33,373 nucleotides of DNA from DATDCY01 sp964513745 (GTDB lineage: Bacteria > JAUVQV01 > DATDCY01). The stretch covers positions 1 to 33,373 of the forward strand of contig CAZEOK010000024.1 of the NCBI GenBank assembly GCA_964513745.1, written 5' to 3'. Below the pieces are notes generated by a model. The model made no database searches. It saw only the letters and a list, made by a program, of their open reading frames with translations, and was not told the origin of the DNA. Of the stretch, positions 24,821-33,358 are shown piece by piece; position 1 is the stretch's first letter, and the number at the start of each line of letters is the position of its first letter. Position numbers and translations under genes: made by a program.

Positions 24821-25905
24821 AGATCGGGATCGCGGGTATCCTGGCGCTGCCGCTGCTGTTCGCCCTCACCGCGCGTCGGGCCGAGGCCGTCGTGCAGGAG
24901 CAGACCGCCGTCTTCGCGGGCGGGTGCTTCTGGTGCATGGAGTCGCCGTTCGAAAAAATCAACGGGGTGAGCGCCGTGGTCTCCGGGTACACGGGCGGCA
25001 CGAAGGAGAACCCGACCTACAAGGAGGTCTCGGCGGGAACAACCGGGCACATCGAGGCGGTGCGGGTCCACTTCGACCCGGCGAAGGTGAGCTACGCCAG
25101 GCTCCTCGACGTTTTCTGGCGCCAGGTTGACCCGACCGACGCCGGCGGGCAGTTCGTCGACCGCGGCAGCCAGTACCGCGCCGCCATCTTCTATGCCACG
25201 GACGAGCAGAAGCTGCTCGCCGAGAAATCGAAAAAGAAGCTCGCCGACACGAAGCGTTTCGGCAAGCCGCTGGTCACCGAAATCCTGCCGGCCGGGAAGT
25301 TCTGGCCAGCCGAGGACTACCATCAGGACTACTACAAGAAAAACCCCGTCCGCTACAAGTACTACCGCTGGGGATCGGGGCGCGACGAGTTCCTCGACAA
25401 GGCCTGGGGCAAGGAGCGCGACGCCGCCGACGTCGAGCCGGCCCCGCCCGCCGCCGCGTGGCACGGATTCGTCAAACCTGCGAAGGAGGAATTGAAGAAG
25501 CGCCTCACGCCCCTGCAGTACGAGGTGACCCAGCAGGAGGGGACGGAGCCGGCCTTCAAGAACGAATACCATGACAATCACCGCGAGGGGATCTACGTCG
25601 ACGTCGTTTCGGGCGAGCCGCTCTTCTCCTCGCGCGACAAGTACGACTCCGGCACCGGCTGGCCGAGCTTCTCCCGACCGATCGAGCCGGGGCTGGTCGT
25701 CGAGAAGGTCGACCGGCGGCTCTTCTCCGAGCGTACCGAGGTCCGCAGCCGTCATGCCGACTCGCACCTCGGGCACGTCTTTCCCGATGGCCCGGCACCC
25801 ACGGGCAGACGCTACTGCATGAACTCCGCCGCGATGCGCTTTATCCCGAAAGAGGAAATGGAGCGCGCGGGCTACGGCGACCACCTCCTGCTGTTCGAGA
25901 AGTAG
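24817..25905 (+). CDS. msrAB: Secreted MsrA-MsrB methionine sulfoxide reductase fusion
   Basis: 362 residues with a signal peptide (1-24, ending RRAEA). The MsrA half has GGCFWCMESPF with catalytic Cys37 and the usual VSGYTGG, HIEAVRVHFDP, and EDYHQDYY. The MsrB half has KYDSGTGWPSF and RYCMNSAAMRF with catalytic Cys334. The zinc-binding CxxC pair of many MsrB proteins is absent: the place before PLF reads IYVDVVSGEPLF. The enzyme would repair oxidised methionine in exported proteins using a thiol reductant. The ATG overlaps the TGA of the S41 peptidase (ATGA), so the two are translated together: a repair-or-degrade pair. Confidence 0.94.
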   Translation: MKIGIAGILALPLLFALTARRAEAVVQEQTAVFAGGCFWCMESPFEKINGVSAVVSGYTGGTKENPTYKEVSAGTTGHIEAVRVHFDPAKVSYARLLDVFWRQVDPTDAGGQFVDRGSQYRAAIFYATDEQKLLAEKSKKKLADTKRFGKPLVTEILPAGKFWPAEDYHQDYYKKNPVRYKYYRWGSGRDEFLDKAWGKERDAADVEPAPPAAAWHGFVKPAKEELKKRLTPLQYEVTQQEGTEPAFKNEYHDNHREGIYVDVVSGEPLFSSRDKYDSGTGWPSFSRPIEPGLVVEKVDRRLFSERTEVRSRHADSHLGHVFPDGPAPTGRRYCMNSAAMRFIPKEEMERAGYGDHLLLFEK

Positions 25906-26028
25906 CAGCCGGCCGCTGAAAAGAAGCAAATACTCCTTAAAGGCACATGCCATGGGAATAATCTGGTTGAATTTATCAAAACCACAGTTTACACTTCATT
26001 ATATAAACTATCTAGGGGAGCAGCCACC
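25906..26028. other. AT-rich island entry with TA leader
   Basis: Base composition drops sharply after msrAB. The leader holds a possible promoter (TTGAAT at 25967, 17 bases, TACACT at 25990) and an inverted repeat AGTTTA (25986-25991)/TAAACT (26004-26009) suitable as an antitoxin operator. AGGGGAG lies eight bases before the antitoxin ATG. Confidence 0.55.
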
Positions 26029-26262
26029 ATGAAAGCAACCGCAAAGGATTTAAGGTTTCAGTCAAAAATGCTCATTGACTCCGTTATCAGGGGCGAGGAT
26101 GTCATTATCACATTCCGCGGAAAGCCCTGCGCCAAACTGGTTGCCTACCATAAACCGAAGAGAAAAACAGGGAAAAATGAACTGTTTGGTATATGGAAGG
26201 ATAAGGATGCAACCCGGAATGTAGATGAGTATGTAAGGAATTTAAGAAAAGTGCGGTTCTAA
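26029..26262 (+). CDS. Phd/YefM-type antitoxin
   Basis: 77 residues with the Phd/prevent-host-death pattern: KATAKDLRFQSKMLIDSV, then RGEDVIITFRGKPCAKLV, and a basic, flexible C-terminus (KPKRKTGKNELFGIWKDKD) expected to wrap the toxin. The N-terminal domain would bind the operator in the leader and repress the pair. The gene is AT-rich (about 40-45% GC by eye) against a GC-rich background, a sign of horizontal acquisition. Its TAA is followed directly by the toxin ATG with no spacer. Confidence 0.88.
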   Translation: MKATAKDLRFQSKMLIDSVIRGEDVIITFRGKPCAKLVAYHKPKRKTGKNELFGIWKDKDATRNVDEYVRNLRKVRF

Positions 26263-26652
26263 ATGGTGATCGATACTGACGTTCTCATCTGGTACATGAA
26301 AGGGAACGAGAAGGCATATGAGGTGATTGAAAGTTCTAAAACGCTTTTCATTTCTGTTGTGACGTATATGGAACTCGTTCAGGGCATGAGAAACAAAACA
26401 GAATTGGTCAATCTCAGGAAAGCTCTGCTCGGTTGGAATGCGCATATTCTATATATATCCGAAGAGATTTCTGCGAAAGCCATGTTTTACGTAGAACAAC
26501 ATTATCTCAGCCATTCCATCCAGCTGGCTGATGCTTTAATCGGAGCCACAGCAATCGCATATGGCTACCCCCTTCTTACCGCAAATGATAAACATTACAA
26601 AGTATTGAAAGATATCCAGATAGAGAAATTCAGGCCACAGAATCCGAAATAG
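26263..26652 (+). CDS. vapC: PIN-domain ribonuclease toxin (VapC)
   Basis: 129 residues with the PIN acidic set: Asp4 in VIDTDVLIWY, Glu37 in VVTYMELVQG, Asp90 in LADALIGATAI and Asp109 in LLTANDKHY. VapC toxins cleave RNA, often initiator tRNA or rRNA, when the antitoxin is lost. All likely metal-binding residues are present, so it appears functional. The composition is as AT-rich as the antitoxin. The pair mixes a Phd-type antitoxin with a VapC toxin, a common combination. Confidence 0.92.
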   Translation: MVIDTDVLIWYMKGNEKAYEVIESSKTLFISVVTYMELVQGMRNKTELVNLRKALLGWNAHILYISEEISAKAMFYVEQHYLSHSIQLADALIGATAIAYGYPLLTANDKHYKVLKDIQIEKFRPQNPK

Positions 26653-26676
26653 TGAAGAACACTCAAGAGAACCTGA

Positions 26677-26701
26677 CCTGGGCGCCCGCAAGCGCGCCAG
26701 G
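26677..26701 (+). terminator. GC-rich inverted repeat after vapC
   Basis: CCTGGGCGC-ccgcaa-GCGC-g-CCAGG forms a nine-pair stem with one bulge. No T-run follows. It may end the TA transcript, or mark the return to GC-rich sequence. Confidence 0.35.
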
Positions 26702-26738
26702 CGGCTAACAGCTGCCGTTTGGAGTTCCTCCAGTTCTG

Positions 26739-26768
26739 TTGACAGCCAGGACCAACTCGACCTATACT
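26739..26768 (+). promoter_or_regulatory. Sigma70-like promoter of efflux operon
   Basis: TTGACA (26739-26744), an 18-base spacer, and TATACT (26763-26768) give a near-consensus promoter 35 bases before the tetR ATG. Confidence 0.8.
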
Positions 26769-26783
26769 TACCGTTAAGTATAG
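26762..26783 (+). promoter_or_regulatory. TetR operator palindrome
   Basis: CTATACTTA-ccgt-TAAGTATAG has perfect nine-base arms. It overlaps the -10 box and the expected transcription start, the ideal place for repression by the TetR-family product encoded next. The pairing of regulator and site is inferred from position. Confidence 0.82.
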
Positions 26784-26802
26784 ACGGGAGAGGTGGTCAT
26801 CG

Positions 26803-27459
26803 ATGTCAGCCAATATTCCAGAACACGCCGACGACAGAAAAACCGCGGACCTGTGCGCGCGCGAGCGCCTGTTGCGCGCCGCGGCCGACATCTTCAGCCG
26901 CAAGGGCTACGCCGCCACGTCGGTCGGGGAGATCGTGGCCGCCGCCGGCGTGACCAAGCCGGTCCTCTACTACCACTTCGTGAGCAAGGAGGGCCTCTAC
27001 CTCAAGCTCATGGAGGAGGCTCTGGGCGCCATCCGGCCGGTGGTCGAGGCCTCCCTGCACAGTGACGGGAGGACCGCCGCGGACCGCATCCGGCGGCTCT
27101 GCGGGGCGATCGTTGAGCACGCTCTGGCGAACCTGAGCATCGTCCGGCTCACGAGGGGCCTCCACTACGCCCCGCCGCAGGGGGCCCCCAAGTTCGACGC
27201 CTGGGAGTTCCCGCTGGCCATCAAGAGGGCCCTCGAGCAACTCGTCGAGGAAGGGGTGCGCTCGAAGGAGTTTGGCGCCGCCCACTCGCAGGACCTCGTC
27301 TGGGCCATTCTCGGCCTGATCAACGTCTGCGTCGACTCGAACCTCGTCGACCTGAAGATCGCGCTGAATCCGCGCGGGTTCCGTTCGGCCCTGGACCGCG
27401 TGCTCGCGGGCGTCACGCCAGCGGGCGGCAAACGGCAAGGAGAGAACGCCAAGTCATGA
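26803..27459 (+). CDS. TetR-family repressor of the efflux operon
   Basis: 218 residues. The N-terminal helix-turn-helix (about 20-65: RLLRAAADIFSRKGYAATSV, GEIVAAAGVTKPVLYYHF, SKEGLY) is a textbook TetR DNA-binding domain; the rest is a helical ligand-binding domain without a recognisable ligand signature. It is the first gene of the operon rather than being divergent, so it would repress its own transcript together with the pump genes. The ATG follows GGGAGAGG. Its TGA overlaps the ATG of the membrane-fusion protein gene (ATGA). Confidence 0.93.
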   Translation: MSANIPEHADDRKTADLCARERLLRAAADIFSRKGYAATSVGEIVAAAGVTKPVLYYHFVSKEGLYLKLMEEALGAIRPVVEASLHSDGRTAADRIRRLCGAIVEHALANLSIVRLTRGLHYAPPQGAPKFDAWEFPLAIKRALEQLVEEGVRSKEFGAAHSQDLVWAILGLINVCVDSNLVDLKIALNPRGFRSALDRVLAGVTPAGGKRQGENAKS

Positions 27460-28661
27460 ACGCCAGCGCAGCCGCCATTATTCCCCGGCTCGCCGCCGGG
27501 GTGCTGCTCGCCTTCGTCCTCGCCGCGTGCGACAAGCCGTCGCCGCCAACGACGGCGAAGCAGGCCGCGACAGCGGGCGTCGCCGTCGACACGATCGCCG
27601 CGGCGCCCGCCGACGTCGTCGACGAGATCACCGTCGTCGGCACCCTGGTGCCGCGCGCCCAGGCGGAGATCAAGTCGGATATTTCCGGCAGGGTCGTGGA
27701 GATCCCGGTCCGCGAGTGGGTCGGCGTACGCCGCGGCGACGTGCTGGCGCGAGTGGACACCCGGGAGATCGACTCGCAGATCGCCAAGGCCGTAACGGCG
27801 GTCGAGCTGGCGAAAGCCAACCTCGCCGCGGCCGAGGCCGGGTTCACCGAGGCACAGGTCACCGCCGATCAGGCCCGCCGCGAGGCCGAACGGCTCGGCG
27901 GGTTGAAGGAGACCGGGCTCGCGACGCAGCAGTCGCTCGATGACGCCGGCAGCCGCCGGAGTGCCGCTCAGGCCCGGAATCGTGCCGCCGAAGCGCAGAT
28001 CGCTGCGGCCCACGCACAGGTTGCCGTCACCGAGGAGGAGGTCAGGACCCTGACCACGCGCCGCGACAAGGCCGTCGTCCGCGCCCCGTTCGACGGCACG
28101 GTCGCCGAGCGCCTCGTCGGCGAGGGCGAGGTCGTCGGCGAGATGCAGAAGGTGCTCTTCCGGCTCGTCGATAACCGCCTGCTCGATCTGACGGTCGTCG
28201 TGCCGTCCGCCGACCTGGCGCGGGTCGTCCCGGGGCAACAGCTGATCTTCTCGACCGACGCGTTTCCCGGGCAACGCTTCTTTGGCACCGTGCGACGGAT
28301 TAACCCGGTCGCGGGAGAGGCTGATCGCGCGGTACGGGTCACAGCCGAGGTCGCCAACGACCCCGAAGTGCTGCGCGGCGGGCTGTACGCCACCGGCAGC
28401 ATCGTCACCGGGCGTCGCAAAGGCGTGCTGCAGGTGCCGCGCACGGCGCTGCTGGGCTGGGACCGCGCGGCGGGAACGGCTGCACTCTTCGTGATCGAGG
28501 GCGGCGTCGCGCGGCGGCGCGAGGTGGCCACCGGCGCCGTGCGCGGCGAGAGCGTCGAGATCACCGCGGGCCTCATCGCCGGCGACCGCGTCGTGGTCCG
28601 CGGCGGCTTCACGCTCAAGGACGGCGATCCCGTCCGCGCCGACGAGGGGGGACGCGGCTAG
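27456..28661 (+). CDS. RND efflux membrane-fusion lipoprotein
   Basis: 401 residues. A lipoprotein signal ends in VLAAC (Cys25). The core has the HlyD/AcrA layout: beta-barrel/lipoyl start (GTLVPRAQAEIKSDISGRVV, VREWVGVRRGDVLARVD), a long alpha-helical hairpin (about 110-195), the second lipoyl half (TTRRDKAVVRAPFDGTVAER), barrel domain and membrane-proximal domain (VLQVPRTALLGW). It would link the inner-membrane pump to the outer-membrane channel. It overlaps tetR by four bases and the RND gene by one (TAGTG). Confidence 0.94.
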   Translation: MNASAAAIIPRLAAGVLLAFVLAACDKPSPPTTAKQAATAGVAVDTIAAAPADVVDEITVVGTLVPRAQAEIKSDISGRVVEIPVREWVGVRRGDVLARVDTREIDSQIAKAVTAVELAKANLAAAEAGFTEAQVTADQARREAERLGGLKETGLATQQSLDDAGSRRSAAQARNRAAEAQIAAAHAQVAVTEEEVRTLTTRRDKAVVRAPFDGTVAERLVGEGEVVGEMQKVLFRLVDNRLLDLTVVVPSADLARVVPGQQLIFSTDAFPGQRFFGTVRRINPVAGEADRAVRVTAEVANDPEVLRGGLYATGSIVTGRRKGVLQVPRTALLGWDRAAGTAALFVIEGGVARRREVATGAVRGESVEITAGLIAGDRVVVRGGFTLKDGDPVRADEGGRG

Positions 28662-31600
28662 TGTTCCTCTCGGACCTCTCGATCCGCCGGCCGGTCTTCG
28701 CTGCCGTGATCATGCTGGCGCTCGTGACGTTCGGCATCTTCTCGTACCGTCGCCTCGGCCTTGATTTCTTTCCGAACATCGACATCCCGGTGGTGCTGAT
28801 CACCACCGCCTACCCCGGTGCCTCCCCGGAGACCGTGGAGCGCGAGGTCTCCAAACGCATCGAAGAGGCGGTGAACCCGATCGCCGGAGTCAAGCACATC
28901 TCGTCGACGTCGCTCGAGGGGGTCTCGTTCGTCGTCGCGCAGTTCCACCTCGAGGCGAGCATCAACGACGTCGTGCAGGAGGCGCGCGCCAAGATCAACG
29001 CGATGCGCGGCGACCTGCCCGAGGCGATTGGGGACCCGGTGATCCAGAAATTCGACGTCGCCGCGATGCCGATCGTCTCGCTGGCCGCGCAATCCGACAC
29101 GCTCTCGCCACTGGAACTCTCGACCTGGGTCGACAAGAAGCTCAAACCCCGCATCGAGAGCCTCCCCGGGGTCGGCAAGGTCGACCTGGTCGGCCTCGCC
29201 CGGCGCGAGGTCTCCGTGGAACTCGACCCGGCGCGGCTCGAGGCCCTCGGGCTCGGGGTCGACGAGGTGGCAGCCGGCGTGCGCTCCGAGAATGTCAACA
29301 CGCCGCTCGGGCGGCTGAGCCGCGGCGGCACCGAGGTGTCGGCGCGCATCTCCGGCAAGCCGGTCTACGCCGAAGACTACGCCGACATGATCGTCACCTC
29401 CCGGGCTGACCGCCCGGTTAGCCTCGGTGACGTGGCGCGGGTCCGCGACACGGTTGAGGAGCGCCGATCGCTGGCGTTCGTCGACGGCACGCCGGGGGTG
29501 GGGATCGACGTGCTCAAGCAGTCGGGCGCCAACACGGTTGCGGTCGCCAAGGCGGTGAAGGCCGCGCTCGGACAGGTGCAGAGGGACGTCCCCCCCGGCG
29601 TCACCGTGTCGCTCGTGCGCGACAGCTCGATCTACATCCTCGAGTTCGTCGACGACGTCGTCAACAGCATCGTGCTCGGCGGCGTGCTGACGGTCGTCAT
29701 CGTCTTTCTCTTCCTGAACTCGTGGCGCTCCACGGTGATCACCGGCCTGACGCTGCCGATCTCGGTGGTCTCGGCGTTCATCGTCATGAACTTCATGGGC
29801 ATGACGCTCAATGCGCTGACCCTGATGGCCCTCTCGCTGTCGATCGGGCTGCTGATCGACGATGCGATCGTCGTGCGCGAAAACATCGTGCGCCACCTCG
29901 AGCAGGGCAAGGACCACTACGCCGCCGCCCGCGAGGGGACCGCGGAGATCGGGCTGGCGGTGCTCGCGACCTCGCTGTCGATCGTCGCGGTCTTCGTGCC
30001 GGTCGCCTTCATGAAGGGGATCATCGGCAGGGTCTTCTTCTCGTTCGGCATCACGGTGGCCTGGGCCGTGCTCGTCTCGCTGCTGGTCTCCTTCACGCTC
30101 GACCCGATGCTCTCATCGCGCTGGGTCGACCCGGCGATCGCCCGGCACGGCAGGCACGGCAGGCACGGCCCGGTCGGGCGCCTGCTCGAGGCCTTCAACG
30201 CCTGGTTCAACGGGCTTGCCGACCGCTACCGCGGCGTCATCGCCTGGGCCCTCGGCCACCGCGCGACCGTGATCTCGCTGGCGGTGGCCGCCTTCGCTGC
30301 CGGTCTCTGGGTTTTCGGCAGCCTGGAGTCGAGCTTCGTGCCGAACCAGGACCGCAGCGAATTTCAAATCATGGTGCAGACCTCCCCCGATGCATCGATC
30401 GGGGAGACCCGGGAGCGGCTGGGACACGTCTTCGCGCTGCTCAAGGGGCTGCCGGAGGTCGAGCACGCCTACGGCACGATCGGCGCCAACGACACGACGG
30501 TCCGCGACGCACTGGTGTACGTCAGGCTCGTGGAGCGCCACCGCCGCGCCCGCTCCCAGGAGGAGGTCCAGCGCGATGTTCGCAAGCGCCTGGCCACCAT
30601 CGCCGGCGTGCGCACGGCGATCATCAAGGCCGGCGATCTCTTCAACGGCAAGGAACTGCAGGTCAACCTGTTCGGCGACGACCTCGATACGCTCAAGCGC
30701 ACCGGCGCCGAGCTCAAGGAGAAGGTCAGCGCCATCCCCGGGATCGTCGACGTCGGCATGTCTCTCGATGACGAGAGCCCCGAGTACCGCTTCGTCGTCG
30801 ACCGGCGCAAGGCCGCCGACCTGGGCCTGAGCACGGCCGCGGTGGTGCGCACCGTCAGCACGCTGGTGGGCGGCCAGCCGGTCTCGACGTGGGAGAACGA
30901 GGACGGCGACGCGGTCCAGGTCCGGTTGCGCCTGCCGGCGGCGCTGCGCGAGGACCCGGGGCAGGTCGGGCGGCTGCAGCTCGCCGTCCCCGGCGACAAC
31001 GGACGGGCGCGGCTGATCCCGCTCGGCGAGATCCTGAGTTGGCAGGTGCAGGCCACGCCGTCGCAGATCGCGCGGCTGGACCTCTCGCGCCAGGTGGTCA
31101 TCGGCGCGAGCCTCGACCGCATCCCGATCGGCACCGCGGTCGTGAAAGTCAAGGAGGCCGCCGCGTCGATGACCTTGCCCCCCGGTGTCCGTGTCGGCTT
31201 CTCCGGGGAAGCCGAGGACATGGCGGAGTCCTTCGGCTACATGACCGAGGCGTTGCTGCTGGCAGTGCTGCTTGTCTACCTGATCCTGGCCGCGCAGTTC
31301 GAGTCGTTCATCGACCCGCTGGCAATCATGGTCTCGCTGCCGCTGTCGCTCGTCGGTGTCGCCGGCACGCTGCTGCTGACCCGCGACACGATCAGCATCA
31401 TGTCCTTCATCGGCCTGATCATGCTCATGGGGCTGGTGACCAAGAACGCCATCCTCCTGGTCAGCTACGCCAAGACGCTCCGCGCCGGAGGCATGGACCG
31501 GCGCGACGCGCTGATCTTTGCCGGGCGCACGCGGCTGCGGCCGATCCTGATGACGACACTGGCGATGATCGGCGGCATGCTGCCGATGGCGCTCGGGCTG

Positions 31601-31768
31601 GGCGCGGGCGCCGAGATGCGCGCGCCGATGGCCCGTGCCGTGACCGGCGGGCTGATCACCTCGACGCTGCTGACGCTGCTGGTGGTGCCGGTGGTCTACT
31701 CGATTTTCGACGACTTCGAGGCCTGGATCCGGAGGCTCTGGTCCGTTCCGGGGGCAATCCGCTCATGA
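28661..31768 (+). CDS. RND efflux pump, HAE1/AcrB family
   Basis: 1,035 residues from GTG 28661, full length for HAE1. Opening SIRRPVFAAVIMLAL is typical. The proton relay is present: Asp400/Asp401 in GLLIDDAIVV and Lys928 in LVTKNAILLV. The two large periplasmic loops and 12 TM segments are in expected order, with MSFIGLIMLMGL and the late GAEMRAPMARAVTGG. An unusual RHGRHGRHG repeat (bases about 30143-30168) lies in the middle cytoplasmic linker. It probably exports organic compounds; the substrate is not predictable. Its TGA overlaps the TolC gene start. Confidence 0.96.
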   Translation: MFLSDLSIRRPVFAAVIMLALVTFGIFSYRRLGLDFFPNIDIPVVLITTAYPGASPETVEREVSKRIEEAVNPIAGVKHISSTSLEGVSFVVAQFHLEASINDVVQEARAKINAMRGDLPEAIGDPVIQKFDVAAMPIVSLAAQSDTLSPLELSTWVDKKLKPRIESLPGVGKVDLVGLARREVSVELDPARLEALGLGVDEVAAGVRSENVNTPLGRLSRGGTEVSARISGKPVYAEDYADMIVTSRADRPVSLGDVARVRDTVEERRSLAFVDGTPGVGIDVLKQSGANTVAVAKAVKAALGQVQRDVPPGVTVSLVRDSSIYILEFVDDVVNSIVLGGVLTVVIVFLFLNSWRSTVITGLTLPISVVSAFIVMNFMGMTLNALTLMALSLSIGLLIDDAIVVRENIVRHLEQGKDHYAAAREGTAEIGLAVLATSLSIVAVFVPVAFMKGIIGRVFFSFGITVAWAVLVSLLVSFTLDPMLSSRWVDPAIARHGRHGRHGPVGRLLEAFNAWFNGLADRYRGVIAWALGHRATVISLAVAAFAAGLWVFGSLESSFVPNQDRSEFQIMVQTSPDASIGETRERLGHVFALLKGLPEVEHAYGTIGANDTTVRDALVYVRLVERHRRARSQEEVQRDVRKRLATIAGVRTAIIKAGDLFNGKELQVNLFGDDLDTLKRTGAELKEKVSAIPGIVDVGMSLDDESPEYRFVVDRRKAADLGLSTAAVVRTVSTLVGGQPVSTWENEDGDAVQVRLRLPAALREDPGQVGRLQLAVPGDNGRARLIPLGEILSWQVQATPSQIARLDLSRQVVIGASLDRIPIGTAVVKVKEAAASMTLPPGVRVGFSGEAEDMAESFGYMTEALLLAVLLVYLILAAQFESFIDPLAIMVSLPLSLVGVAGTLLLTRDTISIMSFIGLIMLMGLVTKNAILLVSYAKTLRAGGMDRRDALIFAGRTRLRPILMTTLAMIGGMLPMALGLGAGAEMRAPMARAVTGGLITSTLLTLLVVPVVYSIFDDFEAWIRRLWSVPGAIRS

Positions 31769-33111
31769 CCAGCGAGGTACGGAAGATGAAACGATTGCTT
31801 GCTGTTGTTGTCGGCGGCACGCTGCTGCTGGCGCCGCACACCGCTCGTGCCGAGTACGCGGAACCGCTCGTGCTCACGCTCGAGCAGGCGCTGGTCCTGG
31901 CCGCCGATCAGGGCCGCGACGTCCCGCAGGCGCGGGAATACCAATCCCGGGTCGATGCCCGCTATCTCGAGGAGCGCGCCGCGGCACTGCCGCAGTTCAC
32001 CCTCTCGAGCGCGGTGTCGCGCGCCGACGACGCCAGCCAGAGGGGGCTCGGGCCGCCTGAGCGCACCGACAACTTCGCCGCGACGCTGGCAGTCACGCAG
32101 CCGCTCTTCACCTGGGGAAAGATCGCCGGGGCGATCCGGATCGCCGACATCGGGCGGTCCACGGCCGCGGACCGCCTGGCGGCCGCGCGCGGGACCGCCA
32201 TGCGGGACGCCGCGACGGCTTTCTATGACGTGCTGCTGGCGCGCGAATTCGCGGTGCTGGCGACGCAGAACCTTCGCCAGAAGGAGCGTCACCTCGATGA
32301 GGCGCGGCGGCGCCTGGCCGCCGGGACCGCCACCGACTTCGACGTGCTCGCTGCGAGTGTCGGCGCGCAGAACGCGCGGCCGGAGCTGATCCGGGCGGCC
32401 AACCAGGTAAACGCCGCACGCGAGCGCCTGGCTTTCGTGCTCGGCCTGCGGGGGCGGGCGGTTGACGTTGCCGGCACGCTCGACGCCGCGGCCGGCGACG
32501 TGCCCGACCACGCCGTGGCCTTCGCGGCGGCGGCGAGCAGGCGGCCGGAGCTGACCGAGTTGCGCAAGGGGCGAGCCATGTCCGAGGAATTGGTGCTGAT
32601 CGCGCGCGCCGCGGACAAGCCGCGTGTTGATTTCGGCGCGGACCTCGGGTGGCGCGCCATCGACATGGACGGCAGAACGGGCGACGGCCGCGCCTGGAGC
32701 GCCGGGGTGCAGGTGTCGTGGCCGCTGTTCGACGGCGGGCGGACGCAGGGGGCTGTGGCGCGCAGCGAGAGCGAGGCGCGGAGCCTCGGCCTCGACGAGG
32801 CCCGGTTCCTCGATGCCCTGACGCTCGAGACACGGACCGGGATCGACGCCGTGCGCGAGTCCGCCGCGGTCGTCGAGGCTCTGGGCGGAACGGTCGCCGA
32901 AGCGGAGAAATTGCTCGCCATGGCCGAGAAGGGCTTCGAGCTTGGCGTCAAGACGCGGCTCGACGTCGACGATGCCCAGCTCAATCTGCTGCGGGCGCGC
33001 GCCGGCCTCGCGCGCGGGCGCCGCGACCTGCTCACCGCGCAGGTCAACCTCCGCTGGCTCACGGGCGAGCTGTCGCCGGCCCCGGCTTTGAAAACGACTG
33101 GGAAACCCTGA
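31765..33111 (+). CDS. TolC-like outer-membrane efflux protein
   Basis: 448 residues with a signal peptide ending HTARA (cleavage near residue 29). OEP/TolC repeats are visible: LTLEQALVLAADQGRDV, then VTQPLFTWGKIAGAIRIAD and the second half VQVSWPLFDGGRTQGAVARS, LDVDDAQLNLLRARAGLARG. The long periplasmic helices dock with the fusion protein to complete a tripartite pump. The ATG at 31765 overlaps the RND stop (ATGA); an ATG at 31786 (MKRLL) would give a more conventional signal peptide. Confidence 0.93.
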   Translation: MTSEVRKMKRLLAVVVGGTLLLAPHTARAEYAEPLVLTLEQALVLAADQGRDVPQAREYQSRVDARYLEERAAALPQFTLSSAVSRADDASQRGLGPPERTDNFAATLAVTQPLFTWGKIAGAIRIADIGRSTAADRLAAARGTAMRDAATAFYDVLLAREFAVLATQNLRQKERHLDEARRRLAAGTATDFDVLAASVGAQNARPELIRAANQVNAARERLAFVLGLRGRAVDVAGTLDAAAGDVPDHAVAFAAAASRRPELTELRKGRAMSEELVLIARAADKPRVDFGADLGWRAIDMDGRTGDGRAWSAGVQVSWPLFDGGRTQGAVARSESEARSLGLDEARFLDALTLETRTGIDAVRESAAVVEALGGTVAEAEKLLAMAEKGFELGVKTRLDVDDAQLNLLRARAGLARGRRDLLTAQVNLRWLTGELSPAPALKTTGKP

Positions 33112-33320
33112 ATGCCGACACCACGATGATTGAGCATGCATTCCGGGATGTACCGTGCGTGAGGCAACTGGGACATTCCTTCGGTCGTGCGTCTGCGCCG
33201 CCGGCCCGGCACGGTGCCCGGAGCTCGCAGTCTCGTAACTCGCCTGCGGCTCAAACAACGAGCCTGCGTCGCATCTTCCCTCTGAAATGCCCCAGCCGCC
33301 TCACCAGTGGACATGAACGG
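33112..33320. other. Intergenic, repeat-like sequence, no gene seen
   Basis: No credible coding frame. A small hairpin GGCTC (33248-33252)/GAGCC (33260-33264) with loop AAACAAC lies in a stretch that looks like dispersed intergenic repeat sequence. It runs into the family-2 repeat copy F. Confidence 0.5.
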
Positions 33321-33358
33321 CGGAGGGGTGGCGCGGAGGGGAGGTCTCCAGCGGCGGA
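33321..33358 (+). repeat. GC-rich repeat, family 2, copy F
   Basis: Matches copy E at 21351 over about 38 bases (GGAGGGGTGGCGCGGAGGG, then GAGGTCTCCAGCGGCGGA). It is near the window edge; the element may continue beyond. Confidence 0.7.
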
